Made by a program: the position numbers and the translations under genes. From Symploca sp. SIO2E9 (GTDB lineage Bacteria > Cyanobacteriota > Cyanobacteriia > Cyanobacteriales > Coleofasciculaceae): a stretch of 51,860 nucleotides of DNA. The stretch lies in assembly GCA_010692645.1 (NCBI GenBank), contig JAAHGS010000011.1:1-51860 (forward strand), read 5' to 3'. The notes beneath the pieces are model-generated. The model searched no databases. It saw only the letters and a list, made by a program, of their open reading frames with translations, and was not told the origin of the DNA. Positions 38,142 to 48,576 of this stretch are shown here, piece after piece (positions within the stretch are counted from its first letter, which is position 1; every line of letters starts with the position of its first letter).

Positions 38142-39261
38142 GTGCTATCCTCCAATGTGGTATTAAACTTAGTAATTCTTCTTCAGTGAGATTGCGTTTT
38201 ACCTGTACCGACATGTGCCTAACCGCTTCTAAAACAGACTGGGTTTCTTCAGCATCAAGATTGACCCCCCGGTGCTGTAAAAAATTGGAAACCATATGTC
38301 GGCCAGAATGCTTACCAATAACTAAGCGGCGTTCCCAACCAACTTCTTCTGGAGCATAGGGTTCATAGGTTACTGGGTTTTTGAGAACACCATCGCCATG
38401 GATACCAGCTTCATGAGCAAAGGTATTCTCACCGACAACTGCTTTCCAAGGAGGCACATTACAGCCTGAAGCTTTAGCCACTAATCGCGATAGTTCTAGC
38501 AAACGACGGGTCTCAATACCCACTTGTATGCCGTACAATCGTTTCATAGCCATAACCACTTCTTCTAAAGCAGCATTGCCTGCCCTTTCGCCCAAACCAT
38601 TGACAGTTGTATTAACTGAAGTTGCTCCTGCTCTAATGCCACTGAGGGCGTTGGCAGTTGCTAAACCCAAATCATTATGGGTGTGCATCTCAACTGGAAT
38701 CGACAGTGTTTGAACTAGTTTGCGGACTTTCTTATAGGTTTTCAAGGGGTCAAGAATTCCGACTGTATCACAGAAACGGAACCTTAATGCTCCCCATTGT
38801 TGAGCGTTAAGTGCTACTTCTAAAAGGAAGTTATCATCAGCTCTAGAGGCATCTTCTCCCCCTACTGTTACCAACAAACCGTGGTCAACAGCAAAGCTAA
38901 TACTTTCATATAACCGATCCAACATCACGTTCCACTTGCCATGGAACTTGGCGGCAATTTGGATTTTGGAGACAGGAACCGAAATATGCACCCGCTTGAG
39001 ACCACAGGCCATAGAAGCGTTAATATCAGAACGGACAGCGCGGTTCCAGCCTAGAAGTTTGGTTTTTAGTCCCAGGTCAGCAATAATAGAGATTGCTCGT
39101 ACCTCTTCGCCTCCCATGGCTGGAATTCCAACTTCCAACTCCTGGACACCAATTGAATCTAGGAACTTGGCGATCGCTACTTTCTCATCTACACTGAAAG
39201 CGACGCCAGCAGCCTGTTCACCATCACGGAGTGTAGTATCGTTAATTACGACTTCATTCAT
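38131..39261 (-). CDS. nifV: NifV, homocitrate synthase
   Basis: Condenses acetyl-CoA with 2-oxoglutarate to homocitrate, the organic ligand of FeMo-cofactor. 376 residues. TIM-barrel motifs: [17 protein letters not shown] at the N-terminus, [13 protein letters not shown] with the metal-binding His pair, and [12 protein letters not shown]. The C-terminal [12 protein letters not shown] is also present. It heads nifV-nifZ-nifT on the minus strand, 519 bp from the next upstream gene. Confidence 0.97.
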   Translation of the reverse strand: MNEVVINDTTLRDGEQAAGVAFSVDEKVAIAKFLDSIGVQELEVGIPAMGGEEVRAISIIADLGLKTKLLGWNRAVRSDINASMACGLKRVHISVPVSKIQIAAKFHGKWNVMLDRLYESISFAVDHGLLVTVGGEDASRADDNFLLEVALNAQQWGALRFRFCDTVGILDPLKTYKKVRKLVQTLSIPVEMHTHNDLGLATANALSGIRAGATSVNTTVNGLGERAGNAALEEVVMAMKRLYGIQVGIETRRLLELSRLVAKASGCNVPPWKAVVGENTFAHEAGIHGDGVLKNPVTYEPYAPEEVGWERRLVIGKHSGRHMVSNFLQHRGVNLDAEETQSVLEAVRHMSVQVKRNLTEEELLSLIPHWRIAHGA

Positions 39262-39780
39262 TTCTTGTCTCTAATAAATTTAATTAATGCTCCAAGCGTT
39301 TAGCTAATAACTATCAGTTGTTAAGCCGTCGTCGAGTACCATAGTTTAGTCAAAATTAGGAGTTATTAAAAAGCAACTGCTCAATCAGCGATCACTTAGC
39401 TAATTGACAATAACCTTACGTGCAACTTAATTTAGGCTCAACTTTAATGATCTTCTGTAGCATACGCTTCAACTTTGATTAAGATTAACAGCATTACCAT
39501 AATCAAATCTGATTCAGCTCCAATAGAAGCCTGACTCTTAGTTGAGTCGATGAGAATTAAAAATTTACAAGCCAGCAATATAGCAGTCGCCACAGCTGTT
39601 AGGACACTTTCTTGTTCCCTGTTCCCTGTTCCCTGTTCCCTGTTCCCTGTTCCCTGTTCCCTGTTCCCTGTTCCCTGTTCCCTGTTCCCTGTTCCCTGTT
39701 CCCTGTTCCCTGTTCCCTGTTCCCTTTGAATCAAAATACGATGTCCTAACCGACATGTCGGTTGCTATAATTGACTGCTT
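39262..39780. other. Upstream region of nifV with MITE-like insertion
   Basis: Most of this gap is the element at 39578-39770; the remaining 300 bases next to nifV are AT-rich and should hold its promoter. No gene is supported; the repeated Arg-Glu-Gln frames across the heptamers are artefacts of the repeat. Confidence 0.6.
39578..39770. mobile_element. MITE-like element with heptamer core, copy 2 (inverted)
   Basis: Reverse-oriented relative of 23163-23348. Ends ATATAGCA and TGCTATAA; shared flanks GCAGTCGCCACAGCTGTTAG and TTTGAATCAAAAT. The core is 16 tandem TGTTCCC units (39613-39724; GGGAACA on the other strand). A perfect 16-bp palindrome AACCGACATGTCGGTT is at 39748-39763. It separates nifV from the orf85-nifP pair. 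Confidence 0.75.
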
Positions 39781-40038
39781 TTAAGGAATTTCCTGCTGCC
39801 AACACCTTTCTAACCAATCCACTAACTCTTGGCGAGAGGCAAGAAATTGCTTCACTGTACTGTGGATGAGGAGGGCGGTAATACTGTTATTCACTTCTGC
39901 CCACAGAGAACCATCGGCTCGACAACAACAGGGAATCATCAACTCTTGCAGACGGTAGCAAATTAACCAGCGCTCACTACGGGGAACACTTATAACCTGC
40001 ACAAAGCCGAAGCTAGGATCAGAGGGTGTAAACATCAT
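39781..40038 (-). CDS. Small nif-associated hypothetical protein
   Basis: 85 residues, soluble, no known domain by eye. Distinctive: FGFVQVISVPRSERWLI and a C-terminal SRQELVDWLERCWQQ. It overlaps the last 20 bases of the nifP coding end and lies upstream of nifV, so it belongs to the nifP-nifV-nifZ-nifT unit. Confidence 0.75.
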   Translation of the reverse strand: MMFTPSDPSFGFVQVISVPRSERWLICYRLQELMIPCCCRADGSLWAEVNNSITALLIHSTVKQFLASRQELVDWLERCWQQEIP

Positions 40039-40283
40039 TTTGATGGCTATGTTCTTGTGCAGAGGAATTTGTGCAAGTATGAGCTACCTCTCTCTCTTGC
40101 TTAAGAGTTATGGTATCGCTACCGATGTCTAAGGTTTGCAATTGCTTCTCGAGTCTCTCGAGGCGTTTGACTAGATCCTGGATCACACTAGCTTGAGTAT
40201 CTGGTAGTTTACTGTGTTCTAGAAGATCAAGCCGTTGACCAAATCGACGGACAATTCGACCAGGTATGCCCACCACTGTACAA
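40019..40283 (-). pseudogene. nifP: 3' end of nifP, separated from its 5' part
   Basis: Encodes the NifP C-terminus from CTVVGIPGRIVRRFG through a helical tail (LVKRLERLEKQLQ) to the stop at 40019. Bases 40158-40283 are identical to 4-129. Upstream of 40284 the sequence turns into CT-rich low-complexity DNA rather than the rest of nifP. Joined to 130-920 it restores an in-frame gene. This suggests an assembly break, or a rearrangement that left a duplicate piece. Confidence 0.8.
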
Positions 40284-40409
40284 ACCCCTCTCCCCGAGCC
40301 ATCCCCCCCTCTCCCCACCTCCCCATCTCCCCATCGCCCCCTCTCCCCATCTCCCCCTCTCCCCCTCTCCCCATCCCCCCATCTCCCCGAGCCATCCCCC
40401 CACCTCCCA
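40284..40409. repeat. Low-complexity CCCCATCTCC tract at a breakpoint
   Basis: Imperfect iterations of CTCCCC, CCCATCTCC and GAGCCATCCCCCC fill the join between the nifP 3' piece and the subtilase. A similar GAGCCATCCCCCC occurs at about 42395. Repetitive frames through it are not genes. Confidence 0.7.
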
Positions 40410-42158
40410 TCACCCAAGTCTGGTAGCAGAGTTAATTAGTAAGTCGCGTACTTGATTGTGAGTCAAGTTAGGATTAGCACTAAGTATTAAAGCTACAACA
40501 CCTGAGACTTGGGGAGTTGCCATCGATGTTCCATCCCTGAAATCATACCTATTGCCTGGTATTGTCGAATAAATCCCTGTTCCCGGTGCAACCACTTGAT
40601 AATTATTGGGATTTAAACCAGCAAGATTGGAGAAGCTAGCAATATTTTTATTTCTATCAATTGCTCCCACCGAGATTCCATAATCACTGGCATAGCTGGC
40701 AGGATCTTCTACAAAAAATCCTCCACCATTACCAGCGGCACTAATCATTATTACGTTATTGGCAGCTGCATAGGCAAGGGCTTCCCCTAACTCAGCAGAG
40801 TCAGACCATGCCAAGCTCATGTTGATGACTTTCGCACCATTATCTACAGCATAGCGAATTCCCTCCGCTAAGCTACCGCCGTTGATAAAGGCCGCGCCTT
40901 CGCCAACACTGCCCATCCTGACACTCATGATTTGGATATCAGGGGCAACACTAGCAATAGTACCAGCTACATGGGTTCCATGAGCCTGATCTAAGTTACC
41001 ACTACCGGGCATAACATTGTTGTTGCTTTCACCTATGCCTAAGTTGATCCCGTTAAGATCGTCGATATAGCCATTGAGGTCGTCATCAATGCCGTTGTTA
41101 GGAATTTCGTCGGTATTAACCCAAATATTATCTACTAAATCAGGGTGTGTAATATCTGTACCTGAATCAAGCACGGCGACAACTACTCCCTCACCGGTGT
41201 ATCCCTTTGCCCAAACTTCGGGAGCATTAAGTAGATCATTAAACCAGGTATTGCCGCCCAAGTCTGGAACATCTGCAAATGTGGGCTCTCCGATTGCCTG
41301 GGCAACTGCTGCTGCCCCGTTAACTAAACCATAGCCGTAGATATTGTTAAAAGCAGGGTTGGGGGTTAGTATCTCTGTTGTCAGACTGTAGGCACCAGTG
41401 GCATTTCTCCTAAAAGATGTAGCCCTAAGAGTGTAATTGATGCCACTTTGCACTTGAAAGGTGAGTCGGGAGTTGAAAAGTCTTCCCCCATCATCATCAA
41501 AAGCAATCAGCTCTCCAGTATCAGCATTGAGTAGTTGCAAGTAGGTGTCAAATGCAGATGATTCTAGGTTTACCTCCACCAAGTCACCAGCAACTAGATT
41601 ATTTAAATCATAGTCATCGTGAAAATTACCAAACAGCAGGGCATTTTGGGCGTCACTATTTACTAAACTGCCATTGATCTCAGTTAAGTTATCCCTATTC
41701 ACACTCACGGGAGTACTTAGTATACTGGCTCCGGTATTGATAATTTGTTTATAGAAGCTGTTGGAGTTATCCTCAGTAGCATTGAGAATGTAATCAAGGA
41801 CTTCTTCAGAGGAAAATTTTGTCTGGAAATTGCTGTTAAGACCATGATCAATGTCTAAGGTGCTGAGTGCTCCTGTCTCAGGAGCAATCAGTTGCATTAA
41901 CTGAGCTTGCTCAGAAGGGAGTATGTCGGTGAAGAGATACTCATCTAGCCAGGAACCAACATAACTAGGATCGCTTGTTTCGATAGTATTTGCTAAGGTG
42001 CTGCTACCTAGTTTGGGAGTGATATGGCTAATTCCAGGGGGATAATTAGTTTGCTGCTGTAATTGATCCCCAATTCCCGGCAACTGTGAGAATTGTAGCC
42101 CTATTGGTGTTTGCTCTTGCCAAAAGCTGCTCTCTGGAAATTCTGGCATACTTAACAT
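40410..42158 (-). CDS. Subtilisin-like (S8) serine protease, C-terminus possibly truncated
   Basis: 582 residues. Region 1-160 has no clear signal peptide; a PPC-like beta domain spans about 160-265; the catalytic domain follows with Asp331 (VAVLDSGTD), His393 (HGTHVAG) and Ser545 (GTSMATPQ). It stops after LINSATRLG, with its stop codon at the edge of the low-complexity tract. This is abrupt for the family, so the end may be lost at the breakpoint. Likely extracellular or periplasmic. Confidence 0.88.
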   Translation of the reverse strand: MLSMPEFPESSFWQEQTPIGLQFSQLPGIGDQLQQQTNYPPGISHITPKLGSSTLANTIETSDPSYVGSWLDEYLFTDILPSEQAQLMQLIAPETGALSTLDIDHGLNSNFQTKFSSEEVLDYILNATEDNSNSFYKQIINTGASILSTPVSVNRDNLTEINGSLVNSDAQNALLFGNFHDDYDLNNLVAGDLVEVNLESSAFDTYLQLLNADTGELIAFDDDGGRLFNSRLTFQVQSGINYTLRATSFRRNATGAYSLTTEILTPNPAFNNIYGYGLVNGAAAVAQAIGEPTFADVPDLGGNTWFNDLLNAPEVWAKGYTGEGVVVAVLDSGTDITHPDLVDNIWVNTDEIPNNGIDDDLNGYIDDLNGINLGIGESNNNVMPGSGNLDQAHGTHVAGTIASVAPDIQIMSVRMGSVGEGAAFINGGSLAEGIRYAVDNGAKVINMSLAWSDSAELGEALAYAAANNVIMISAAGNGGGFFVEDPASYASDYGISVGAIDRNKNIASFSNLAGLNPNNYQVVAPGTGIYSTIPGNRYDFRDGTSMATPQVSGVVALILSANPNLTHNQVRDLLINSATRLG

Positions 42159-42945
<787 letters not shown>

Positions 42946-42965
42946 TAACGTTTTTGTATAGCAGG

Positions 42966-42989
42966 GAGAGAGCCATGCGCTCTCTCTTT
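42966..42989 (+). terminator. Terminator-like hairpin after psaC
   Basis: Perfect 8-bp stem GAGAGAGC and GCTCTCTC with loop CATGC followed by TTT, 21 bases after the psaC stop. The U-tract is short. Confidence 0.7.
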
Positions 42990-43113
42990 AGCAACACAAA
43001 AGTAAGGAGGAAGAAAACGTCAAAGCGGCAGGTTTAACTACCATTCTTCTGTTGTGTGTAAGTTTTTTATGGCATATGGCATGCTGGTATGAGCAGTAAG
43101 AGTTGAGCGTCAA

Positions 43114-45054
43114 ATGTGTGGAATTATCGGCTATATCGGTACCCAAGTTGCTCAAGAAATTTTGATGGCAGGTTTAGAGAAACTGGAGTATCGCGGTTAT
43201 GATTCTGCAGGGGTTGCTACGGTTGTAGAAGGAGAAATTAAATGTGTTCGCGCCAAGGGTAAGCTTCACAATTTGCGCGAAAAACTTGAACTCACCGACA
43301 ATTTGGCTAGAATCGGTATTGGACATACCCGTTGGGCAACCCACGGGAAACCAGAAGAATATAACGCCCATCCCCATATGGATACTGCCATGCGTGTGGC
43401 AGTAGTTCAAAACGGAATTATTGAAAACTACCGTGAGTTGCGCCAACAATTACAGCAGCGGGGGCATGAATTTCGCTCTGATACGGATACGGAAGTGATT
43501 CCCCACCTAGTTGCCGAGTTTTTGAGCCAAACTCCTACTCTCGACTATCAATATCCCGGTCTTTTTTTGGAATCAGTCAGGCAAACCCTTAAGCAGCTAG
43601 AGGGAGCATTTGCGATCGCTATAGTTTGTGCTGACTATCCTGATGAGTTAATTATAGCGCGGCAACAGGCTCCCCTGACCATTGGCTTTGGTCAAGGGGA
43701 ATTTTTATGTGCTTCTGATACACCAGCGCTGATACCTCATACCAGTGCAGTTTTAACTCTAGAGAATGGGGAAATAGGGCGGTTGACACCGATGGGTGTG
43801 GAAGTTTATAGCTTTGAGGGACATCGCCTACAAAAATATCCCCGCACCCTCAGCATCAATCCTCTGCTGGTAGAAAAGCATGAATTCCGACACTTCATGC
43901 TCAAGGAAATTTACGAGCAACCAGGGGTAGTTAGAACTTGTTTAGAAGCTTATCTCCACAATGATTGGCTAGTTAATGAGGCAGATGTTTTAGGGGAGAG
44001 GAAAATAGAGGGAGAAATTCTCAATTCCCCATCACCAGTTCAATTGGGTATATCAGAGGCACTCTGCGATAATTTAGAACATATTCAAGTTCTTGCCTGT
44101 GGTACCAGCTGGCACGCTAGTTTAGTTGGGAAATACCTTTTGGAGCAGTTAGCAGGCATTCCGACAACGGTACACTATGCTTCTGAGTTTCGCTACGCCC
44201 CACCGCCTCTGACAACCCATACTCTGACAATTGGTGTTACTCAGTCTGGGGAAACTGCTGATACTTTGGCGGCACTGGAGATGGAAAGAGTGCGTCGCAC
44301 ACCTTTGGAATCCAAATATCAGCCTCGACTACTGGGAATTACCAATCAACTAGAAAGCTCCCTTGCTCAGCTAGTGCCTAATATTATTCACACCCATGCA
44401 GGTATTGAAGTCGGGGTTGCTGCTACTAAAACTTTTGTTTCTCAACTGATAGTATTTTACTGCCTAGCTCTGGATTTAGCATCTCGGCGTCAAACTCTAC
44501 CACTATCGCGTATTAAGGAAATTTTGCTGGGTTTGCGACAGTTGCCAGCCCAGATTGAAATGGTTTTAGAGACTCAACAACAGCATGTTGAACAACTAGC
44601 TCATCAGTTTGAGGAAACCCAAGATTTTATCTTTTTAGGACGTGGAATTAATTTTCCTATTGCTTTGGAAGGAGCGCTTAAACTTAAGGAAATTAGCTAT
44701 ATTCACGCCGAAGGTTACCCAGCAGGGGAAATGAAACACGGGCCGATTGCCTTGCTTGATGCTAAGGTGCCAGTGGTTGCGATCGCTATGCCTGGTAGTG
44801 TGTATGAGAAAGTACTCTCCAATGCTCAGGAGGCGAAAGCGCGGGATGCCCGTTTAATCGGGGTGACGCCAATGAATGAGCAAGATGCAGCACATACTTT
44901 TGATGACTTACTGAGTGTGCCAGCAGTCGAAGAGCTACTCTCGCCAATTTTAGCTGTGATTCCTTTGCAGCTTCTAGCTTATCATATTGCTGCTAGGCGC
45001 GGTTTAGATGTGGATCAGCCGAGAAATTTGGCAAAGTCGGTGACGGTGGAATAG
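43114..45054 (+). CDS. glmS: GlmS, glucosamine-6-phosphate synthase
   Basis: Converts fructose-6-phosphate and glutamine to glucosamine-6-phosphate for cell-wall sugars. 646 residues. Class II glutaminase domain begins MCGIIGYIG with nucleophile Cys2; GHTRWATHG follows. Two SIS domains: VLACGTSWHAS and TQSGETADT in the first, GRGINFPIALEGALKLKE and the C-terminal QPRNLAKSVTVE in the second. Slightly longer than E. coli GlmS. The psaC-glmS order is seen in other filamentous cyanobacteria. Confidence 0.97.
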   Translation: MCGIIGYIGTQVAQEILMAGLEKLEYRGYDSAGVATVVEGEIKCVRAKGKLHNLREKLELTDNLARIGIGHTRWATHGKPEEYNAHPHMDTAMRVAVVQNGIIENYRELRQQLQQRGHEFRSDTDTEVIPHLVAEFLSQTPTLDYQYPGLFLESVRQTLKQLEGAFAIAIVCADYPDELIIARQQAPLTIGFGQGEFLCASDTPALIPHTSAVLTLENGEIGRLTPMGVEVYSFEGHRLQKYPRTLSINPLLVEKHEFRHFMLKEIYEQPGVVRTCLEAYLHNDWLVNEADVLGERKIEGEILNSPSPVQLGISEALCDNLEHIQVLACGTSWHASLVGKYLLEQLAGIPTTVHYASEFRYAPPPLTTHTLTIGVTQSGETADTLAALEMERVRRTPLESKYQPRLLGITNQLESSLAQLVPNIIHTHAGIEVGVAATKTFVSQLIVFYCLALDLASRRQTLPLSRIKEILLGLRQLPAQIEMVLETQQQHVEQLAHQFEETQDFIFLGRGINFPIALEGALKLKEISYIHAEGYPAGEMKHGPIALLDAKVPVVAIAMPGSVYEKVLSNAQEAKARDARLIGVTPMNEQDAAHTFDDLLSVPAVEELLSPILAVIPLQLLAYHIAARRGLDVDQPRNLAKSVTVE

Positions 45055-45125
45055 GTGTTCTTAGTGATGATATTACTGGTAAATGCACACCATCTATTAT
45101 TGAACACAATGTAACCGGACTTAAT

Positions 45126-46394
45126 TTAATGTGCTGGATTTACCAGCCTGTGAAGCGTATCTTGTAGCCTCTTGATTTGCGGTTGCCCTAACAAGTTATC
45201 TACTTGTTGAATTATAGGTTGAATCAAGAACACAAATATAATCGACTTGATAGCTGTCAACAAATTCTGCTGCTTGAAAAAGATTGCATACCTAGCGAGT
45301 TCAATCTTGCGAGATAATGATGTTAATACCTTTGGCTCCCCATTATATTCTTTGCCTAGTTCCAAAATCGCTTCAGCATGACTTAGATCATGTTCATCAT
45401 TAATATGTAGTATTTTGGTCCAATCCTTAGGCAGTTGATCTGGAAATGTTTTGAACATGCTTAATTGTCCAGAAACGTACAAAGGAAGCATCGTCCTTAC
45501 ACATTTGGTACACCTACCACAATTGGTTTCGCTACCATAATTCTTTAAACATACCCTTAGATACTTCTTAGCTAGAGCGTCTTGGGGTAGAAATTTAGCA
45601 GTTTTTTCAGCCCTCTCCACTTCTGAACCATCATGAAATATACTGGTTTTTTCTGTTGACCACCAATGGTCGAATAATGGACTACTTCCCCAATGAAAAA
45701 TGGTTTTGTAAGAGTCTGTTGAGGGAATTAAAACAGACTTGAGACCTCCTGAAAGGGAAAGAGCTACTGATGCTAAACCAGCACCATGATAATGTTGACC
45801 CCATTTCAAAGGAAAATGAGTGCGGATATTGGTTTCGCCAAAAATAACATCAATACCTGTTTCTTTAGCAACATCTTTAATTCTGGTATTCACTGCTTGC
45901 TCTTGATTATCTCGATAGTAATGCAAAGGAAACTCAATCCCTTTCATATGAATTAAGTGAGAAATATGAGGCAAAACAGGATTGCTAGAGCTTAGATGTT
46001 TATGAAAGGTATAAAAAGAATCTACGCCTAAGGAGAAGAAAGCGCCAACTTGATTACTAGTATGCGGCTCATATTTAGTTGGTCTTTCTGCGGAAACTGT
46101 AACCTTTTTAAAGGTTTCTGGATACCATTGATAAATAATATCCTGTATGTTCCTTGAATTCAGTAAAAGTTTTTCGGAGATTGGAGGTTTAATGTCTAGA
46201 TTTTCACCTCTTTCCATTGCCGGCAAAAGTAGAGCAGGAACAAAAGCATCAGCGCTTTCAATCACAAAGTCAGCAAATCTTTGAGGATATTCAAAGTAAA
46301 GCTCTATTTCTTGACTCAGACTATCCATCTGTACGATACCAACAAGTCTGACTTTATCATTACTAGTTCTTTTTTCAACATGCAGCAGTTTCAT
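45126..46394 (-). CDS. QueC-like PP-loop ATP pyrophosphatase family protein
   Basis: 422 residues. An N-terminal domain of about 110 residues of unknown fold, then a PP-loop SLGVDSFYTF (canonical SGGxDS is altered), and a zinc-like CGRCTKCVRTM near residue 325, as in QueC-type enzymes that build modified bases or amidate/nitrile groups. A hydrophobic stretch (IKSIIFVFLIQPIIQQV) lies near the C-terminus. Substrate unknown. It is alone on the minus strand and not near queuosine genes, so a role in natural-product or surface chemistry is possible but unproven. Confidence 0.65.
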   Translation of the reverse strand: MKLLHVEKRTSNDKVRLVGIVQMDSLSQEIELYFEYPQRFADFVIESADAFVPALLLPAMERGENLDIKPPISEKLLLNSRNIQDIIYQWYPETFKKVTVSAERPTKYEPHTSNQVGAFFSLGVDSFYTFHKHLSSSNPVLPHISHLIHMKGIEFPLHYYRDNQEQAVNTRIKDVAKETGIDVIFGETNIRTHFPLKWGQHYHGAGLASVALSLSGGLKSVLIPSTDSYKTIFHWGSSPLFDHWWSTEKTSIFHDGSEVERAEKTAKFLPQDALAKKYLRVCLKNYGSETNCGRCTKCVRTMLPLYVSGQLSMFKTFPDQLPKDWTKILHINDEHDLSHAEAILELGKEYNGEPKVLTSLSRKIELARYAIFFKQQNLLTAIKSIIFVFLIQPIIQQVDNLLGQPQIKRLQDTLHRLVNPAH

Positions 46395-47047
46395 GGTATT
46401 TCCTACTTTTAGGCTGGAAGTTCACTATCCTAAAACTAGAGAAAGTTTCATGCTAATGGTGTATGCGTTCCCACTAAATCATCAAGACTATGCACAAGAG
46501 TCAACGAATTTGATAGATGCAATTTAGCAATTGCTTTCTCTGTCCTATTTCCTTCTTAACTAATTTTCTAAATAAAAAAAATAGCAAACATAAAATCTTT
46601 ATCAATTTTTTAAATACTTTATTTAAGTAAATCATTATCTTTGCTAATCATTTGAACTGAAGTACTCTAGCTCTACAAATAACCTCTATAATTACTTTGG
46701 AAGCAAAATAAATCACAAAATTAATAACCTAATTACCATAAAAAAATTATGTTAATTAGGTAAAATTACATGTATTTTTTTGAAGAATTATCTGATAACA
46801 ATCAGATAACAAACTTCAATCGTTCCAATCATAAATAAAATTTATAAGCTGTTCTTAAATCAGTAGATAACTTAACTTCATCCCAGCTTCATACTTTAGG
46901 GGATGGGGAGATGGGGAGATGGGGAGATGGGGAGATGGGGAGATGGGGAGATGGGGAGATGGGGAGATGGGGAGGCGCGGAGTTAGTTATGCCAGAATAG
47001 GGTTTTATCCGTAATTCCTATAATTCCTGTAACTCCTATAATTCTCC
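46395..47047. other. AT-rich gap with 8-bp tandem repeats
   Basis: AT-rich to about 46890, then tandem GGGGAGAT units (about 46900-46972), about eight copies, then ATTCCTATAATTCCTGTAA iterations before the TIR fragment. No gene. Confidence 0.6.
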
Positions 47048-47233
47048 ATGCGTGACCAAATTTTTATCAGTTATTCCCACCAAGACAAAGAGTGGCTGAT
47101 AAAACTCCAGAAGATGCTTAAGCCACTTACTCGGCAACAGACAATCGATGAAGTCATAGACAATCTACGTATTGTCCTTATAAGATTTCTGATGCTCACC
47201 TCCGATTACCAGCAAGCCAACCGGTTAATCTAG
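47048..47233 (+). pseudogene. TIR-domain fragment
   Basis: Begins as a bacterial TIR domain (QIFISYSHQDKEWL, KLQKMLKPL) but changes after about 25 residues to unrelated sequence and stops at 61. The TIR catalytic Glu region is missing. Debris of a TIR effector protein. Confidence 0.7.
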
Positions 47234-47278
47234 TAGAAACTGCTAAACAAAGTAGAGCATTGAGGTTCTTAACGCTTT

Positions 47279-47608
47279 ATGTCAGAAGAAGTTATTTGGG
47301 TTGTGACTGAGAATAATTCTCAAACTTCCGGTACACAGAGGAGTTATCGGGAAGTTGCTACAAAAAGAGGTGTTAAGATACCTATTCAGATACTAGAGCA
47401 AAGGATGTCTCACTTCTTGAAATCAGTGAGTCGATTATTCTATCAAGCTGAACAACAGGCAGGGGCCAAGCCTGGAATGCAGTTAGATGAAATTGAACTT
47501 TCCGTGGAAATTAGTGGCGAAGGAGAAATTAAGTTAATGGGAAGTGGGGTAAATACTGGCGGTAAAGGAGCGATTAAACTGAAATTCAAACGAAAAGACA
47601 ATAGGTGA
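47279..47608 (+). CDS. Effector-associated constant component (Trypco1/Pepco-like)
   Basis: 109 residues with the pattern of small EACC-type proteins: VWVVTEN-like start, central LEQRMSHFLKSV, and the C-terminal strand-rich GMQLDEIELSVEISGEG and GGKGAIKLKFKR. Such proteins accompany TIR, caspase-like or trypsin-like effectors in NTP-dependent bacterial conflict systems. This one appears intact, but its partners on both sides are broken. Family name is from memory and should be confirmed by a profile search. Confidence 0.6.
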   Translation: MSEEVIWVVTENNSQTSGTQRSYREVATKRGVKIPIQILEQRMSHFLKSVSRLFYQAEQQAGAKPGMQLDEIELSVEISGEGEIKLMGSGVNTGGKGAIKLKFKRKDNR

Positions 47609-47649
47609 GATAGGGAAAATTTTACTAGCTAGCCTCAGATATCTAGGGA

Positions 47650-47793
47650 ATGAGCGATAACTCTAACGAGATGCCTTCGGATCCCAGTGCTTTAAAATCC
47701 ATTCTACTTTTGGCAGCTAATCCCAAAGGTACAACCCGTCTTCGCTTACAAGAAGAAGAAAAAAAGATCAAAGAGCGTTTGCGTCGCTATTAG
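47650..47793 (+). pseudogene. N-terminal fragment of an effector-associated/CHAT-type protein
   Basis: 47 codons. KSILLLAANPKGTTRLRLQEE matches, by eye, the start of cyanobacterial effector-associated proteins that continue for over 100 residues (the stretch is KSILLLAANPKGTT then RLRLQEE). It stops after ERLRRY, and the following frame belongs to a different protein tail. Confidence 0.55.
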
Positions 47794-47794
47794 A

Positions 47795-48529
47795 TTGAAC
47801 CTCAGAGGTAGTCAAGAATATTTAACACCCATACTTTGGGAACAAGGTAAACTTATAGTTCAACCATCACAGCCCAACCCTAGAAGCGAAGATTTGCCAA
47901 GTAATGAACCCCGGAGTATTCCTCAGCCAATACCCGTAGAACCTAAACCAATGCCACCTCCTCCTATAATTGAGCAACAAACAACAAATAAGACTGATGA
48001 TCTTAGTTCTGAACGGGGAGTAAACTATACCAAATTGCGGGATTTACTAGCAGGTGGGGAGTGGAAAAAGGCGGATGAGGAAACCTTAGCTGTCATGCTC
48101 CAGGCAACTAGTAGAGAAACAGAAGGCTATCTAGATATCGAATCCATCGAAAATTTTCCCTGCACTGATTTACGCACTATCGACCAACTCTGGGTAGAAT
48201 ATAGTGATGGGCGCTTTGGGTTTAGTGTTCAAAAGCGCATTGTGCAGAGCGTCGGTGGTGAACCTGGCAAATATGACAGGGAAATCTATCTCAAGTTTGC
48301 CGAGCGCGTGGGCTGGTTAGTGTACGAAAAAAAATGGCTGGTGTTAAGAGAAGAAAATTGGACGGATTACCCTGACCTCACCTTCAATCCAAAAGCCCCA
48401 GAAGGGCATCTCCCCTACCTCTATCCGAAGATGGGTCTTAGGGTTATCGAAGGCTACCGTACTCTTCTTATTGATGATTCTAGACAATACCTTTCTCTAA
48501 ATACTCTTCTCTCGCGTCGAGACTTGTAG
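47795..48529 (+). pseudogene. GUN4-domain protein, N-terminus lost
   Basis: The open frame starts from a poor TTG directly after the previous fragment. It reads GSQEYLTPILWEQGKLIV, resembling the end of an effector domain, then a Pro-rich linker, then a GUN4 domain (LRDLLAGGEWKKADEET, FPCTDLRTIDQLWVEYS, FAERVGWLV). GUN4 domains bind tetrapyrroles in chlorophyll synthesis, but fused copies in cyanobacteria serve as sensors in signalling proteins. The N-terminal effector appears deleted. Confidence 0.7.
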
Positions 48530-48576
48530 AGTCTAACATCTAAAGGTTACAACTGATTGTAAAGATTTGCTACTTC

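Noticed and set aside
39444-39756. Open frames with repeated Gly-Asn-Arg-Glu-Gln
   Set aside because: Same artefact in the second element copy, crossing the GGGAACA array.
46900-46976. Possible CRISPR-like array
   Set aside because: Units are 8-bp GGGGAGAT without spacers; a simple tandem repeat. No cas genes are present.
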